Origin: Rhodococcus sp. IEGM 1381
GTDB lineage: Bacteria; Actinomycetota; Actinomycetes; Mycobacteriales; Mycobacteriaceae
Assembly (NCBI RefSeq): GCF_030056795.1
Contig: NZ_JASHKQ010000012.1
Coordinates: 62,001-126,000 of the forward strand
Reading direction: 5' to 3'
DNA length: 64,000 bases
Part shown: piece after piece, positions 46,577-55,352 of the stretch
Layout of the letters: the number at the start of each line of letters is the position of its first letter
Numbering within the stretch: the stretch's first letter is position 1
Notes under the pieces: generated by a model
What the model saw: the letters and a program-made list of their open reading frames with translations, nothing else
Databases searched by the model: none
What the model was told of the DNA's origin: nothing
Program-made: the position numbers and the translations under genes

Positions 46577-47500
46577 TCAGACAGCAGGCTTCGAGTTCGC
46601 GGAGACGTAGTCGGCGAGAACCGTGCGCAGCACCTCGCGTACGGCCTCGGCCGGCTTCGACAGCGGCTGATTCGCCGGCGTTCCCAAGGACACCTGAACT
46701 TCGATCGACGGTTCGATTCGTCGTAGCTCGAGCCCTTGTACGTTCATCATGCGCCGCGCCACCGACAACGGCAGAATCGTTGCACCCAAACCACTTCGAA
46801 CGGCTTGCGCCATCAGAGTCACGGATTCGACTTCCCCGACGATCTTGGGCTGAGCCAAGACACTCTCGAACGCAATTTCCACCACCTTACGAATGGTGTG
46901 CATGCGGCCGGGCAACAGTAGCGGCACCTCGGCCAGGTCCAGAAGCGACACCACACTTCCTGTCCGACCCGGTAATCCGGTACCCGAGGGGGCGACCACC
47001 ATCAGCTCCTCGGTCAGCAACCTCTCGAACGTCACACCCTTGATCGGCCCGGCGTCGTACAGCAGAGCCATGTCCATCCGGCCGGTCATCATGGCTTCAC
47101 TGAGCACCCCTCCGAAGTTCTCGTTGATGTGCAGAAGAATGCTCGGATACCGCTCGCGCACGGCCGTCAACAACGGCAGCGCAATTGCTGTCACCGTGCT
47201 GTACGGAGCAAGCCCCACCGAGACTCCACCAGCCAATTCTCTTCCCACGACGCTGACTTCGGCCTGAGCGCTCTCCACCTGACGCAGAATCACCTGAGCG
47301 TGGCGATAGAGCGCCCGGCCGGCGGCCGTCGGTTCGACGCCCTGCTTGCTACGGATGAGCAATTGCTGCCCGAAATGCGATTCCAGTGCCGTCATCTGCT
47401 GACTCAGAGCCGGCTGAGCTGTGTGCAGAATGTCGGCAGCGCGGGTGATGCTGCCGGCATCGACAATTCGGACGAACGAAAACAATCGACGAGTGTCCAT
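46577..47500 (-). CDS. LysR-family transcriptional regulator
   Basis: A 307-residue LysR regulator. N-terminal winged HTH (residues 2-60: LFSFVRIVDAGSITRAADIL, AQPALSQQMTALE), linker helix, then a periplasmic-binding-like effector domain beginning about residue 90 (GGVSVGLAPYSTV). It is divergent from pxpA with 265 bp between, and most likely controls the oxoprolinase-transporter operon and perhaps the SDR-hydroxyacid dehydrogenase pair on its other side. The effector is unknown. Confidence 0.87.
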   Translation of the reverse strand: MDTRRLFSFVRIVDAGSITRAADILHTAQPALSQQMTALESHFGQQLLIRSKQGVEPTAAGRALYRHAQVILRQVESAQAEVSVVGRELAGGVSVGLAPYSTVTAIALPLLTAVRERYPSILLHINENFGGVLSEAMMTGRMDMALLYDAGPIKGVTFERLLTEELMVVAPSGTGLPGRTGSVVSLLDLAEVPLLLPGRMHTIRKVVEIAFESVLAQPKIVGEVESVTLMAQAVRSGLGATILPLSVARRMMNVQGLELRRIEPSIEVQVSLGTPANQPLSKPAEAVREVLRTVLADYVSANSKPAV

Positions 47501-47765
47501 TTATGCACGGCATCCTTTCAGGTCTCACGACCATGTTTCCTCACCGTTTCGCAAAGGCAACGGCGATGTACCGAATTGGCCGACGCCGGTCGCGCCTCGA
47601 CGGAAAAGGCCAGGTGAACGAGCATATGCCTTTCCTATTACATCACTGCGAACGGGTATTAACGCTGCTTCGACGATCCTGCGTAGCGTCCACGACACGA
47701 ACACGACAGCCGATGTTCGGCAGCACGCCGCCTCTGGTTCACGATTTCCGAAAGGCACCGCAGAC
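47501..47765. promoter_or_regulatory. Divergent lysR/pxpA intergenic region
   Basis: This 265-bp gap should hold the promoters and LysR binding sites. I see no unmistakable T-N11-A palindrome. An in-frame upward extension of pxpA exists but shows no family similarity. Confidence 0.4.
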
Positions 47766-48551
47766 ATGGCAATCACGATCGATCTCGTCGCAGATCTGGG
47801 CGAAAGCTTCGGCGCGTGGACGATGGGTGACGACGAGGCCTTACTCGATCTGCTCACCTCGGCCAACGTCGCCTGCGGTTTCCACGCCGGCGACCCACGC
47901 ACGATGGACGCCACCGTTCGCCGCTGCGTCGAGCGCGGCATAGGTATCGGCGCACATCCATCCTTTCCCGATCTCGTCGGCTTCGGCCGTCGGACAATGG
48001 ATTTGACAGCCCACGAGGTCCGTACCGATGTGCTCTATCAAATCGGTGCACTACAGGCGTTCGCGACTGCGCACGGCACCACCGTCTCGCACGTTGCCCC
48101 GCACGGACGTCTCGGCAATCTCGTCGCCACACGCCACGACTACGCAGAGGCCGTCATCGATGCCGTCGAATCCGTGGATCCGGCCATCGTCGTGCTGGCC
48201 CAGGACGGCCTGCTCGCCGACGAGGCTCGGGGTAGGAACATCGCCGTCGGGATCGTCGGTATCGCGGACCGCGCGTACCGACCGGACGGAACCCTGGTTC
48301 CGCGCAGCGAACCAGGGGCGATCATCGCCGACGTCGACGAACTCGTCGCACGTACCGTACGTATGGTCACCGAAGGCGTACTCGACGCCGTCGACGGCAC
48401 CGAAATTCCGATCTCGGCCGATACCGTCCTACTGCACGGCGACAACCCCGGGGCCGTCGATACGGCTCGGGCCGTCCGAGCGGCGCTACACGACGCCGGT
48501 GTCCTGTTCGCCCCGCTGCGGTCCATCGTCGATGCGAGGTGTTCGAGGTGA
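47766..48551 (+). CDS. pxpA: 5-oxoprolinase subunit A (LamB/YcsF family)
   Basis: A 261-residue LamB/YcsF TIM-barrel-like subunit. Markers: DLVADLGESFGAWTMGDDEALL at the N-terminus, ANVACGFHAGDPRTM, IGAHPSFPDLVGFGRR and the late VLLHGDNPGAV. With PxpB and PxpC it forms the ATP-dependent 5-oxoprolinase that opens pyroglutamate to glutamate. AAAGG precedes the ATG. First gene of a long operon; overlaps pxpB by 4 nt if GTG 48548 is used. Confidence 0.88.
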   Translation: MAITIDLVADLGESFGAWTMGDDEALLDLLTSANVACGFHAGDPRTMDATVRRCVERGIGIGAHPSFPDLVGFGRRTMDLTAHEVRTDVLYQIGALQAFATAHGTTVSHVAPHGRLGNLVATRHDYAEAVIDAVESVDPAIVVLAQDGLLADEARGRNIAVGIVGIADRAYRPDGTLVPRSEPGAIIADVDELVARTVRMVTEGVLDAVDGTEIPISADTVLLHGDNPGAVDTARAVRAALHDAGVLFAPLRSIVDARCSR

Positions 48552-49225
48552 CCGCTCCGACCGTCACCGACTGCGGCGACTCCTCGATCCGCATCACCTC
48601 CGGTGCAGACACCGCCGAGGCCCGCTGGGTCGAGGTCCACCGCATCGCCGCCGCCCTCGACGGCATCGACTGCGCAGGAATTTACGGTGCGATCGCCACC
48701 TACGATGCCGTTCTGGTCGAATTCGACTGTGCCGTAATAGATCATGACCAGGTGCGATCGGTCCTCGACGGTCTCGACACGAGACGACCGGTTCTCGCGC
48801 GTGCACCCCGGGAGTTCGAGATCCCTGTGGTCTACGGCGGCGAATACGGACCCGATCTCGGTATCGTCGCCGATACGCTCGGGCTCACCGAAACCGAGGT
48901 CGTTGCGCTCCACTGCGCGGTCCCACTGACTATGCGCTGCTACGGATCTCCAGGGGGTGCCCCCATGCTCGACGGCCCGGCGTTCGGCATGTCGATTCCT
49001 CGCCGCAGCAGCCCGCGGCCCAGCGTGCCCTCAGGCGCCGTCGCGGTGGCCGGCCACCAGGCAGTCATCTCCGCCCGACCTGCGCCCGGCGGATGGCAAG
49101 TCCTCGGCCGCACTCCGATCACGTTGGTGGACATCGCATCCGATCCGATTTCCCCATACGCCCCCGGCGATTCCTTTCGCTTCCACCCCATTATCGCCTC
49201 CGAATGGGACGACCATCGTGGCTGA
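48548..49225 (+). CDS. pxpB: 5-oxoprolinase subunit B (KipI family)
   Basis: A 225-residue carboxyltransferase-domain subunit of the KipI/YbgJ type. TDCGDSSIRI near the start, then IPVVYGGEYGPDLGIVADTLGL and the substrate-side stretch FGMSIPRRSSPRPSVPSGAVAVAG with GWQVLGRTP. Partner of PxpC. Start chosen as GTG 48548 (GTGA overlap with pxpA stop); GTG 48539 adds three residues. It overlaps pxpC by 8 nt. Confidence 0.87.
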   Translation: MTAPTVTDCGDSSIRITSGADTAEARWVEVHRIAAALDGIDCAGIYGAIATYDAVLVEFDCAVIDHDQVRSVLDGLDTRRPVLARAPREFEIPVVYGGEYGPDLGIVADTLGLTETEVVALHCAVPLTMRCYGSPGGAPMLDGPAFGMSIPRRSSPRPSVPSGAVAVAGHQAVISARPAPGGWQVLGRTPITLVDIASDPISPYAPGDSFRFHPIIASEWDDHRG

Positions 49226-50285
49226 GACCATCACCGTCCTCACCCCCGGTCTGTCCGCGATTCAGGACCTGGGGCGACGCCGAGGCAGTCGTGTCGGACA
49301 GATGACGGGCGGCGCGCTCGATCAATACAGCGCCCGCGCCGCGAACATTCTCGTGGCCGCCGACACCGATTCGCCGCTGATCGAGCTGACTGCGCTCGAT
49401 TTCGCAGCGGTCGCCGGCACGGACATGCTCGTCGCCGTCACCGGAGCACCTGCGCAGGTCCGCATCGACGGAGCCGTGGCCTGTCAATGGGACCCGCTCG
49501 TGTGGCCGGCGGGTAGCACCCTGACGGTGACGAACATCCGCGACGGTCTGCGCGTCTACCTGGCCGTACACGGAACCGTCCACACCAACCGTCTGGAGCA
49601 GAGTTGCGCACCCGACACCGTCCTCGGTTTCGGACGCACCCTCGCTCGTGGTGATCGGATCCAGGTCGATGTCGATTGCCCCCCGATACGGCACCCGCAC
49701 TTCGATATTCCTGTCTTTCGCCTCGGAGTCAAGCGTCCGGATCGTGGTGATCGACGGTCGATACCGGTCACCGACGGGCCCGATGTTGCAGACTTCGGCG
49801 ATTCCGCCGGTCGGCTGCTCGACACCGAGTTCACGGTGGGCAACGCTAGCAACCACATCGGGCTACGGCTCGCACCGACCGACGATGCACCGCTGCCTCA
49901 CCGCGTCATCGCGTCGGAAATGCTCTCGCGCGGCGTGCCCATCGGAGCCGTCGAGGTTCCTGCCGGCAAGGAGCTCCTCGTCCTTCACCGGGGACGTGGG
50001 GTCACCGCCGGCTATCCGGTCCTGGCCGTCGTCACCACGATCGGACTCGATCGGCTCGGTCAGGCTCGTCCTGGCGACAGAATCCGATTCACTCGAGTGA
50101 GCGTCGCCGGTGCCGTCGACGCCCACCGAGCCCGGCAACGCAGTCTCGACCGATTACGCACCCGAGTCCGCACGGTCTTCGCCGAACTCGGCATCCCGAA
50201 CCACACGCGCCCGGATCCCCCCACCCGGACGGACACCCGCCCTTTCCCAGCCCCCAGCTCTGCCCTCACACTGGAGTCAGCATGA
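49218..50285 (+). CDS. pxpC: 5-oxoprolinase subunit C (KipA/urea amidolyase-like)
   Basis: A 355-residue biotin-dependent carboxyltransferase-like protein of the KipA/YbgK family. Opening LTPGLSAIQDLGRRRGSRVG is the family hallmark; further on, TEFTVGNASNHIGLRL and the region VEVPAGKELLVLHRGRGVTAGYPVLAVV. Completes the PxpABC 5-oxoprolinase. GTG start inside the pxpB end; the stop overlaps the transporter start by 4 nt. A proline- and threonine-rich tail (about the last 30 residues) is longer than usual. Confidence 0.87.
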   Translation: MAETITVLTPGLSAIQDLGRRRGSRVGQMTGGALDQYSARAANILVAADTDSPLIELTALDFAAVAGTDMLVAVTGAPAQVRIDGAVACQWDPLVWPAGSTLTVTNIRDGLRVYLAVHGTVHTNRLEQSCAPDTVLGFGRTLARGDRIQVDVDCPPIRHPHFDIPVFRLGVKRPDRGDRRSIPVTDGPDVADFGDSAGRLLDTEFTVGNASNHIGLRLAPTDDAPLPHRVIASEMLSRGVPIGAVEVPAGKELLVLHRGRGVTAGYPVLAVVTTIGLDRLGQARPGDRIRFTRVSVAGAVDAHRARQRSLDRLRTRVRTVFAELGIPNHTRPDPPTRTDTRPFPAPSSALTLESA

Positions 50286-51628
50286 CCAATGCACTCACGC
50301 CGGACACGGCCGGATCTGCAGCTGCACCGCCCGAGACGACCAAGATCCGCAAGGTCGTCGCGGCCGGTTGCGTCGGGATCTTCGTCGAGCTCTACGACAA
50401 CGGAATCTTCGCGTTCATGGCGACCGCGCTGGCCATCGTCTTCTTCGACGTCTCGAAGTCGTCGGATGCCTTGATGCTCGTGTTCGCCGGCTACGCCATT
50501 TCGTTCTTCATCAGGCCGCTCGGCGCTGTCGTCTGCGGCATCCTCGGTGACCGCATCGGCAGACAGAAGATGTTGGTCTTCGTGGTCATGCTGATCTCGG
50601 TGGCGACCGCAGGAATCGGCATGCTGCCGACCTATGCAGCCATCGGAGTCGCGGCACCTGCGCTCTTGATCTTCCTGCGCATGCTGCAGGGGTTCTCGGT
50701 CGGTGGCGAAGCCGCAGGCGCGATGACATTCCTGGCCGAACACGCCCCCGCTCACAAACGGGGCCTCATCACGAGCTACGCCCAAATCGCGTCGTTCCTG
50801 GCCTTGCTGACCGGCACCATGGTCGCTTTCGCCATGTCGCCGTGGTTGAACGAGGAAGCCATCAACGGTGGTGGACTCGCCAGCTGGGCCTGGCGCGTCC
50901 CGTTCCTCGTCGCCATCCCGATGGGCCTGATCGGTTGGTACATCCGACGGGCGATCAGCGACACCCCCAACTTCGAGAAGCTAAAAGCCGAGGGTGGACT
51001 CTCCCGGAACCCGCTGAAAGAAGCATTCTCGACGCCCGAGCACCGGCGAGCGATGATTCTGGCCCTGTTCATTCCCCTCATGAACGGCTCCGGCTATTAC
51101 GTTCTGTTCTCCTACATGCCGACGTTCCTCAAGGGCGAGCGTCTCGGATTCTCAACCGGCACAGCCTTGCTCGTCACCGCCACATCGCTGGCCGCCATCT
51201 GTGTAGCCATCCCCTTCATGGGCGCATTATCCGATCGCATCGGGCGCAAGAGGGTCATCGCCGGTGCCGCCGCAGCCATGGCCGTGGCCGGGATCCCTTG
51301 CTACGCACTCATCGCGACGGGGAGTCTGCCGCTCGCCATCCTCGGTGCCTGCATCATGGCTGTCATCTTCGCCGGCCACACCGCGGTGATTCACATCCTC
51401 ATCGTCGAACTCTTTCCCACCCGAGTTCGCTACTCGGCCTACGGACTCGGCTACAACATCTCCTCTGCACTGTTCGGTGGCACCGCTCCCCTGCTGATGA
51501 CGTGGCTCATCCCTCAGTACGGCATCTACGTGCCCGCCTTCTACGCGGTCATCACCGCGCTCGGCACGCTCATCGCCGTCAGCACCATCACCGACCGTGC
51601 GCACGAACCCCTGCGCGACACTCTGTAA
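50282..51628 (+). CDS. MFS transporter, metabolite:H+ symporter (MHS) type
   Basis: A 448-residue, 12-helix transporter. MHS signatures: GCVGIFVELYDNGIFAFMA in helix 1, GDRIGRQKMLVFVVML in the loop 2-3 motif, RMLQGFSVGGEAAGAMTFL in helix 4. MHS proteins import organic acids such as citrate, 2-oxoglutarate, shikimate or proline/betaine. Translationally coupled to pxpC (ATGA), so it very probably imports the substrate of this pathway: an acidic, perhaps pyroglutamate-like compound. Confidence 0.87.
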   Translation: MTNALTPDTAGSAAAPPETTKIRKVVAAGCVGIFVELYDNGIFAFMATALAIVFFDVSKSSDALMLVFAGYAISFFIRPLGAVVCGILGDRIGRQKMLVFVVMLISVATAGIGMLPTYAAIGVAAPALLIFLRMLQGFSVGGEAAGAMTFLAEHAPAHKRGLITSYAQIASFLALLTGTMVAFAMSPWLNEEAINGGGLASWAWRVPFLVAIPMGLIGWYIRRAISDTPNFEKLKAEGGLSRNPLKEAFSTPEHRRAMILALFIPLMNGSGYYVLFSYMPTFLKGERLGFSTGTALLVTATSLAAICVAIPFMGALSDRIGRKRVIAGAAAAMAVAGIPCYALIATGSLPLAILGACIMAVIFAGHTAVIHILIVELFPTRVRYSAYGLGYNISSALFGGTAPLLMTWLIPQYGIYVPAFYAVITALGTLIAVSTITDRAHEPLRDTL

Positions 51629-51637
51629 GGATCTCTC

Positions 51638-52393
51638 ATGCCATTCAGCGACTACCGCACGGCACTCGTCACCGGCGCAAACACCGGAATGGGTGCAAGC
51701 GCAACCGAACTACTCACCAAACGCGGGCTCACCGTGTACGGGCTGGCACGGAACAAGGACAAGCTCGACGACGTCGCGAGCCGCACCGGAATGATTCCGT
51801 TGGCGGTCGACATCACGGACACAGGTGCACTCGCCGACGCCGTAGCCGGACTGGAGATCGACATTCTGATCAACAATGCGGGCGTTTCGGCAACGGGAAA
51901 CATTCTCGACGCCTCCGAGGAATCGGTCGATGCGATGGTCGACGTCAACCTGCGGGCCGTCCTGCACCTGTGTCGACTTCTGCTCCCCGGCATGGTCGAT
52001 CGCGACCTCGGACACGTCGTCAACATCAGTTCCATCGCTGGTCTCTACAACTTCTACGGTCACACCGCCTATCACGCGACCAAAGCTGCGGTGCACCAGA
52101 TCTCACGCCAGTTGCGCAACGACACCAAGGGCAAGCGCATCCGCGTGACCGAGATCTGCCCGGGACGTGTCGAGACCGAGATATTCGGACGCAACCTCGG
52201 AGGCACGCCCGAGGCGATGCAGGAAGCCTGGGACACTTTCTACGAGGGTTTCGAGTCCATCACCACCAAGGACATCGCCGATGCCATCGAGTTCGCCATC
52301 GACGCTCCACGCCACGTCAACATGGGCATGATGGAGATCATGCCGACGTTCCAGGTCCCCGGGGGCCTCGACTTCGTACGTCGTAATGACTGA
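51638..52393 (+). CDS. SDR-family oxidoreductase (serine dehydrogenase-like)
   Basis: A 251-residue short-chain dehydrogenase. TGANTGMGAS cofactor loop near residue 14, NNAGVSATG near 84, catalytic NISSIAGLYNF and YHATKAAVHQ near 147, and the CPGRVETE stretch. This group resembles YdfG-type dehydrogenases acting on 3-hydroxy acids such as serine or 3-hydroxypropionate. It follows the transporter by 9 bp and overlaps the next gene by 8 nt. It probably oxidises a hydroxyl group of the imported substrate. Confidence 0.85.
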   Translation: MPFSDYRTALVTGANTGMGASATELLTKRGLTVYGLARNKDKLDDVASRTGMIPLAVDITDTGALADAVAGLEIDILINNAGVSATGNILDASEESVDAMVDVNLRAVLHLCRLLLPGMVDRDLGHVVNISSIAGLYNFYGHTAYHATKAAVHQISRQLRNDTKGKRIRVTEICPGRVETEIFGRNLGGTPEAMQEAWDTFYEGFESITTKDIADAIEFAIDAPRHVNMGMMEIMPTFQVPGGLDFVRRND

Positions 52394-53423
52394 TGTGACG
52401 ATGACCTTGGGAGTGGTCGCCCACGCCGCCGGGGATCTGCGTGTCGAACAGGTGCCGGTTCGGGATCCGCGCGCCGACGAAGCAGTGGTGGAGGTCGCCT
52501 TCGGCGGGGTGTGCGGTTCGGACTTGCACTACTGGACACACGGTGCGGCCGGCGAGTCCATTCTGAAGGCCCCGATGTTGCTCGGACACGAGGTCGTCGG
52601 AACAGTACTGAACGCGGCCTCGGACGGGTCAGGACCGTTTGCCGGAACGCGCGTTGCGGTCCATCCCGCAACGCCTCGGGCCGGCGAGGTACGGTATCCG
52701 CTGGATCGGCCCAACCTGTCCCCCGGCTGCACGTATCTCGGTAGTGCAGCTCGGTTTCCACATACCGAGGGTGCATTCGCCAAGTACGCGGTACTGCCGT
52801 CGCGCATGCTCAGACCGCTCCCCGCAGGTCTGGACTTTCGCACGGCAGCGGTTGCCGAGCCCGCCGCGGTGGCCTGGCATGCGGTGTCTCGAGCGGGGGA
52901 CGTCGCGAACAAGCGTGCATTGGTCATCGGGTGCGGCCCGATCGGCGCACTGGTGGTCGCAGTGCTCGAACGTGCGGGTGCGGCAAACATCACCGCCGTC
53001 GACGTTCACGAGTTCCCCCGAGCGATAGCGTCAGAACTAGGTGCGACAACAGTTCTCGACGCCGTCGATTCCGATGCGATCGCCGCGGCCGACGCCGACG
53101 TCGTGATCGAATGCTCGGGTAACCGGTTCGGTCTCGAATCCGCAATCCGCGGTGCCACCCGCGGCGGACGAATCGTCATGCTCGGCCTGTTGCCCACCGG
53201 AATGCAGCCGGCTCCGTTGTCGTTGGTCATCACCCGCGAGCTCGAGCTGGTCGGGTCCTTCCGATTCAACGACGAGATCGACGAGGTTCTCGAGGCTCTG
53301 ACCGACGGTTCGCTCGACGCATCGGCCGTCGTCACCCACACCTATCCAGTCGACGACGCACTGGAAGCCTTTGCAGTGGCACAGGACTCGTCGGTCTCCG
53401 GCAAGGTCCTGCTCGAATTCTGA
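52386..53423 (+). CDS. Medium-chain dehydrogenase (L-idonate 5-dehydrogenase-like)
   Basis: A 345-residue zinc-type alcohol dehydrogenase superfamily member closest by eye to L-idonate 5-dehydrogenase. Catalytic-zinc side: GVCGSDLHYWTHG and LLGHEVVG. Rossmann motif VIGCGPIGALVVAVLE near residue 180. The usual four structural-zinc cysteines are missing: the expected PC-x2-C-x2-C region reads PATPRAGEVRYPLDRPN, with a single Cys in SPGCTYLGSAA. So the structural zinc is probably absent. Likely oxidises a secondary hydroxyl in the same pathway as the adjoining SDR. Confidence 0.83.
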   Translation: MTDVTMTLGVVAHAAGDLRVEQVPVRDPRADEAVVEVAFGGVCGSDLHYWTHGAAGESILKAPMLLGHEVVGTVLNAASDGSGPFAGTRVAVHPATPRAGEVRYPLDRPNLSPGCTYLGSAARFPHTEGAFAKYAVLPSRMLRPLPAGLDFRTAAVAEPAAVAWHAVSRAGDVANKRALVIGCGPIGALVVAVLERAGAANITAVDVHEFPRAIASELGATTVLDAVDSDAIAAADADVVIECSGNRFGLESAIRGATRGGRIVMLGLLPTGMQPAPLSLVITRELELVGSFRFNDEIDEVLEALTDGSLDASAVVTHTYPVDDALEAFAVAQDSSVSGKVLLEF

Positions 53424-53455
53424 CCGTTCGCAACGCCCATCCACAGGAGAAATCC

Positions 53456-54667
53456 ATGACCTCCATCACTCTCGCGTCCCGGGTCACCCGCATGCGCGAG
53501 TCACCCAGTGTTGCTGCAGCTCAACGTGTTCGCGAGCTGAAGTCACAGGGTCGCGAAATCCTCGACTTGACCGTCGGTGAGCCGGATTTCGACACCCCCG
53601 CGCACATCAAGGCCGCTGCGGTCACCGCAATGGATGCAGGCCTGACCAAGTACACACCGGTCAACGGCATCCCCGTACTGCGTGAGGCGATCGGTAAGCG
53701 GATACGCGAGAAGACCGGCCTCGACTACGATTCGGGTCGGATCACCATCGGCGGTGGAGCCAAACAAGTCATCTTCCTGGCGTTGATGGCGACCGTCGAA
53801 GCGGACGTCGAGGTCATCGTCCCGTCGCCGTACTGGGTCTCGTATCCGGACATGGTCTCGGCGCACGATGGCACCCCGGTGGTGGTCGATTGCCCGGAAT
53901 CCGAGCATTTTCTGCTCACCCCGGCACGACTGGAAGCAGCGATCACCCCGGCGACCCGCTGGGTCATTCTCAACACCCCGTCGAATCCGACCGGGGCGAT
54001 CTACACGGCCGAGCAACTCGATGGACTGGCCGACGTTCTGGACCGTCACCCCCACGTCCATGTGCTCTCGGACGAGATCTACGACGAGATAACCTATCTC
54101 GACGGTCCGGTGCCGAATCTTCTCGCTGTGGCACCGCGGCTGCAGGATCGTGTGTTCCTCACCAACGGGGTGTCGAAGTCCTATGCCATGACGGGATGGC
54201 GGCTCGGTTACGGTGTCGGCAGCCCCGAGTTGGTGGGCGCGATCAACAAGTTGCAGTCACAGTCGTCGTCCTGCCCGTCTTCGATCAGTCAGGCCGCCGC
54301 CGCCGAGGCCCTGACCGGTGACCAGAGCTTCGTCACCGAATCCGTTGCCAGCTATCGCCGTCGACGTGACATCACGTTCGAGCTACTGGATGCCATCGAG
54401 GGGCTCGAGCCGGTCCTGCCGCAGGGCGCGTTCTACCTCTTCGTCGGGTGCTCGGCATTGATCGGTGCGCGAACACCGGACGGTGACGTACTGGGCACCG
54501 ATCAGGCCGTCGTGTTGTACCTACTCGATCACGCGTCGGTCGCGACGATCCAAGGGTCGGCGTACGGAGCCGACGGATACTTCCGAGTCTCGTTCGCCAC
54601 GTCCGAGCACGTCCTGCGCTCTGCCGCTGCCGCCATCTCGACTGCCGTTTCTGATCTCACCCGATAA
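53456..54667 (+). CDS. PLP-dependent aminotransferase (aspartate aminotransferase-like, class I)
   Basis: A 403-residue fold-type I aminotransferase. N-terminal ILDLTVGEPDFDTPAHI, GGGAKQVIFLALMA near residue 100, NTPSNPTGAIYTAEQL near 175, PLP-Lys in TNGVSKSYAMTGWRLGYG near 240, and the Arg-binding GYFRVSFATS. It transfers the amino group of glutamate/aspartate-like amino acids to 2-oxoglutarate or pyruvate. Position after the dehydrogenases and before the RraA gene suggests it deaminates the glutamate derivative produced by PxpABC. Confidence 0.88.
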   Translation: MTSITLASRVTRMRESPSVAAAQRVRELKSQGREILDLTVGEPDFDTPAHIKAAAVTAMDAGLTKYTPVNGIPVLREAIGKRIREKTGLDYDSGRITIGGGAKQVIFLALMATVEADVEVIVPSPYWVSYPDMVSAHDGTPVVVDCPESEHFLLTPARLEAAITPATRWVILNTPSNPTGAIYTAEQLDGLADVLDRHPHVHVLSDEIYDEITYLDGPVPNLLAVAPRLQDRVFLTNGVSKSYAMTGWRLGYGVGSPELVGAINKLQSQSSSCPSSISQAAAAEALTGDQSFVTESVASYRRRRDITFELLDAIEGLEPVLPQGAFYLFVGCSALIGARTPDGDVLGTDQAVVLYLLDHASVATIQGSAYGADGYFRVSFATSEHVLRSAAAAISTAVSDLTR

Positions 54668-54679
54668 GGAAGTCTTCTC

Positions 54680-55351
54680 ATGGTTCACGTCACCACCAAG
54701 ATCGACCGCGCCGACCGAGCCCTCATCGAGGAGCTCGGCACGTTCTCGGCGGCCACCATTCACGAGGCGCAGGGCCGCTCCGGTGCCCTCGACGACGGCA
54801 TCAAGCCACTCGATCGAGACATGTCGTTCTGTGGATCGGCCTTCACCGTCGTCTGTCATCCCCGAGACAACATCATGTTGCAGGTCGCAATCAGCTACGC
54901 GCAGCCGGGCGACGTGCTCATCGTCTCCTCGGGAGATCAGCCCGCCGGCCAGTTCGGCGATGTACTGGCCAATGCCTGTGTCGCTCGGGGCATCTCCGCC
55001 CTCGTCACCGACGGGGGTGTACGCGATTCGCGTGAGATTCGCGATCTCGGGTTCCCGGTGTTCAGCAAGTATCTTTGCATCCAGGGGACCGTGAAGGAAT
55101 CGCTGGGACCCATCAACCAGCCGCTGGTGTTCGGCGGTCAACTGATCTACCCGGGGGACGTCATCAAGGGCGATTGCGATGGTGTGGTGCTCACGCGCCG
55201 CGAGAAAGTCCGCTCGGCCATCGACGCGTGCCGCGAACGCGACGCCGCCGAAGCCGAGTTCATCGAGCGGTACAAGCGCGGCGAAACACCGATCCAGGTA
55301 AGCAACCTGGCCGGTGTACTCGAGAGCAAAGGTCTGACCGTCGACGCGTAG
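54680..55351 (+). CDS. RraA-family protein (4-hydroxy-4-methyl-2-oxoglutarate aldolase-like)
   Basis: A 223-residue RraA-fold protein. ATIHEAQGRSGALDDGIKPL near residue 20, VCHPRDNIMLQVAISYAQPGDVLIV near 60-85, GQFGDVLANACVARG, and the active-site loop DGGVRDSREIRDLGFPVFSK near 115-130 with the Arg-Asp pair. Members of this fold are class II HMG/CHA aldolases, oxaloacetate decarboxylases or RNase E inhibitors; the operon strongly favours an aldolase or decarboxylase of a 2-oxo diacid. Last gene of the operon; convergent with the VWA gene, one base between stops. Confidence 0.85.
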   Translation: MVHVTTKIDRADRALIEELGTFSAATIHEAQGRSGALDDGIKPLDRDMSFCGSAFTVVCHPRDNIMLQVAISYAQPGDVLIVSSGDQPAGQFGDVLANACVARGISALVTDGGVRDSREIRDLGFPVFSKYLCIQGTVKESLGPINQPLVFGGQLIYPGDVIKGDCDGVVLTRREKVRSAIDACRERDAAEAEFIERYKRGETPIQVSNLAGVLESKGLTVDA

Positions 55352-55352
55352 G

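Noticed and set aside
47421-47765. Upstream extension of pxpA across the LysR start
   Set aside because: It overlaps the divergent LysR N-terminus and lacks LamB/YcsF similarity.
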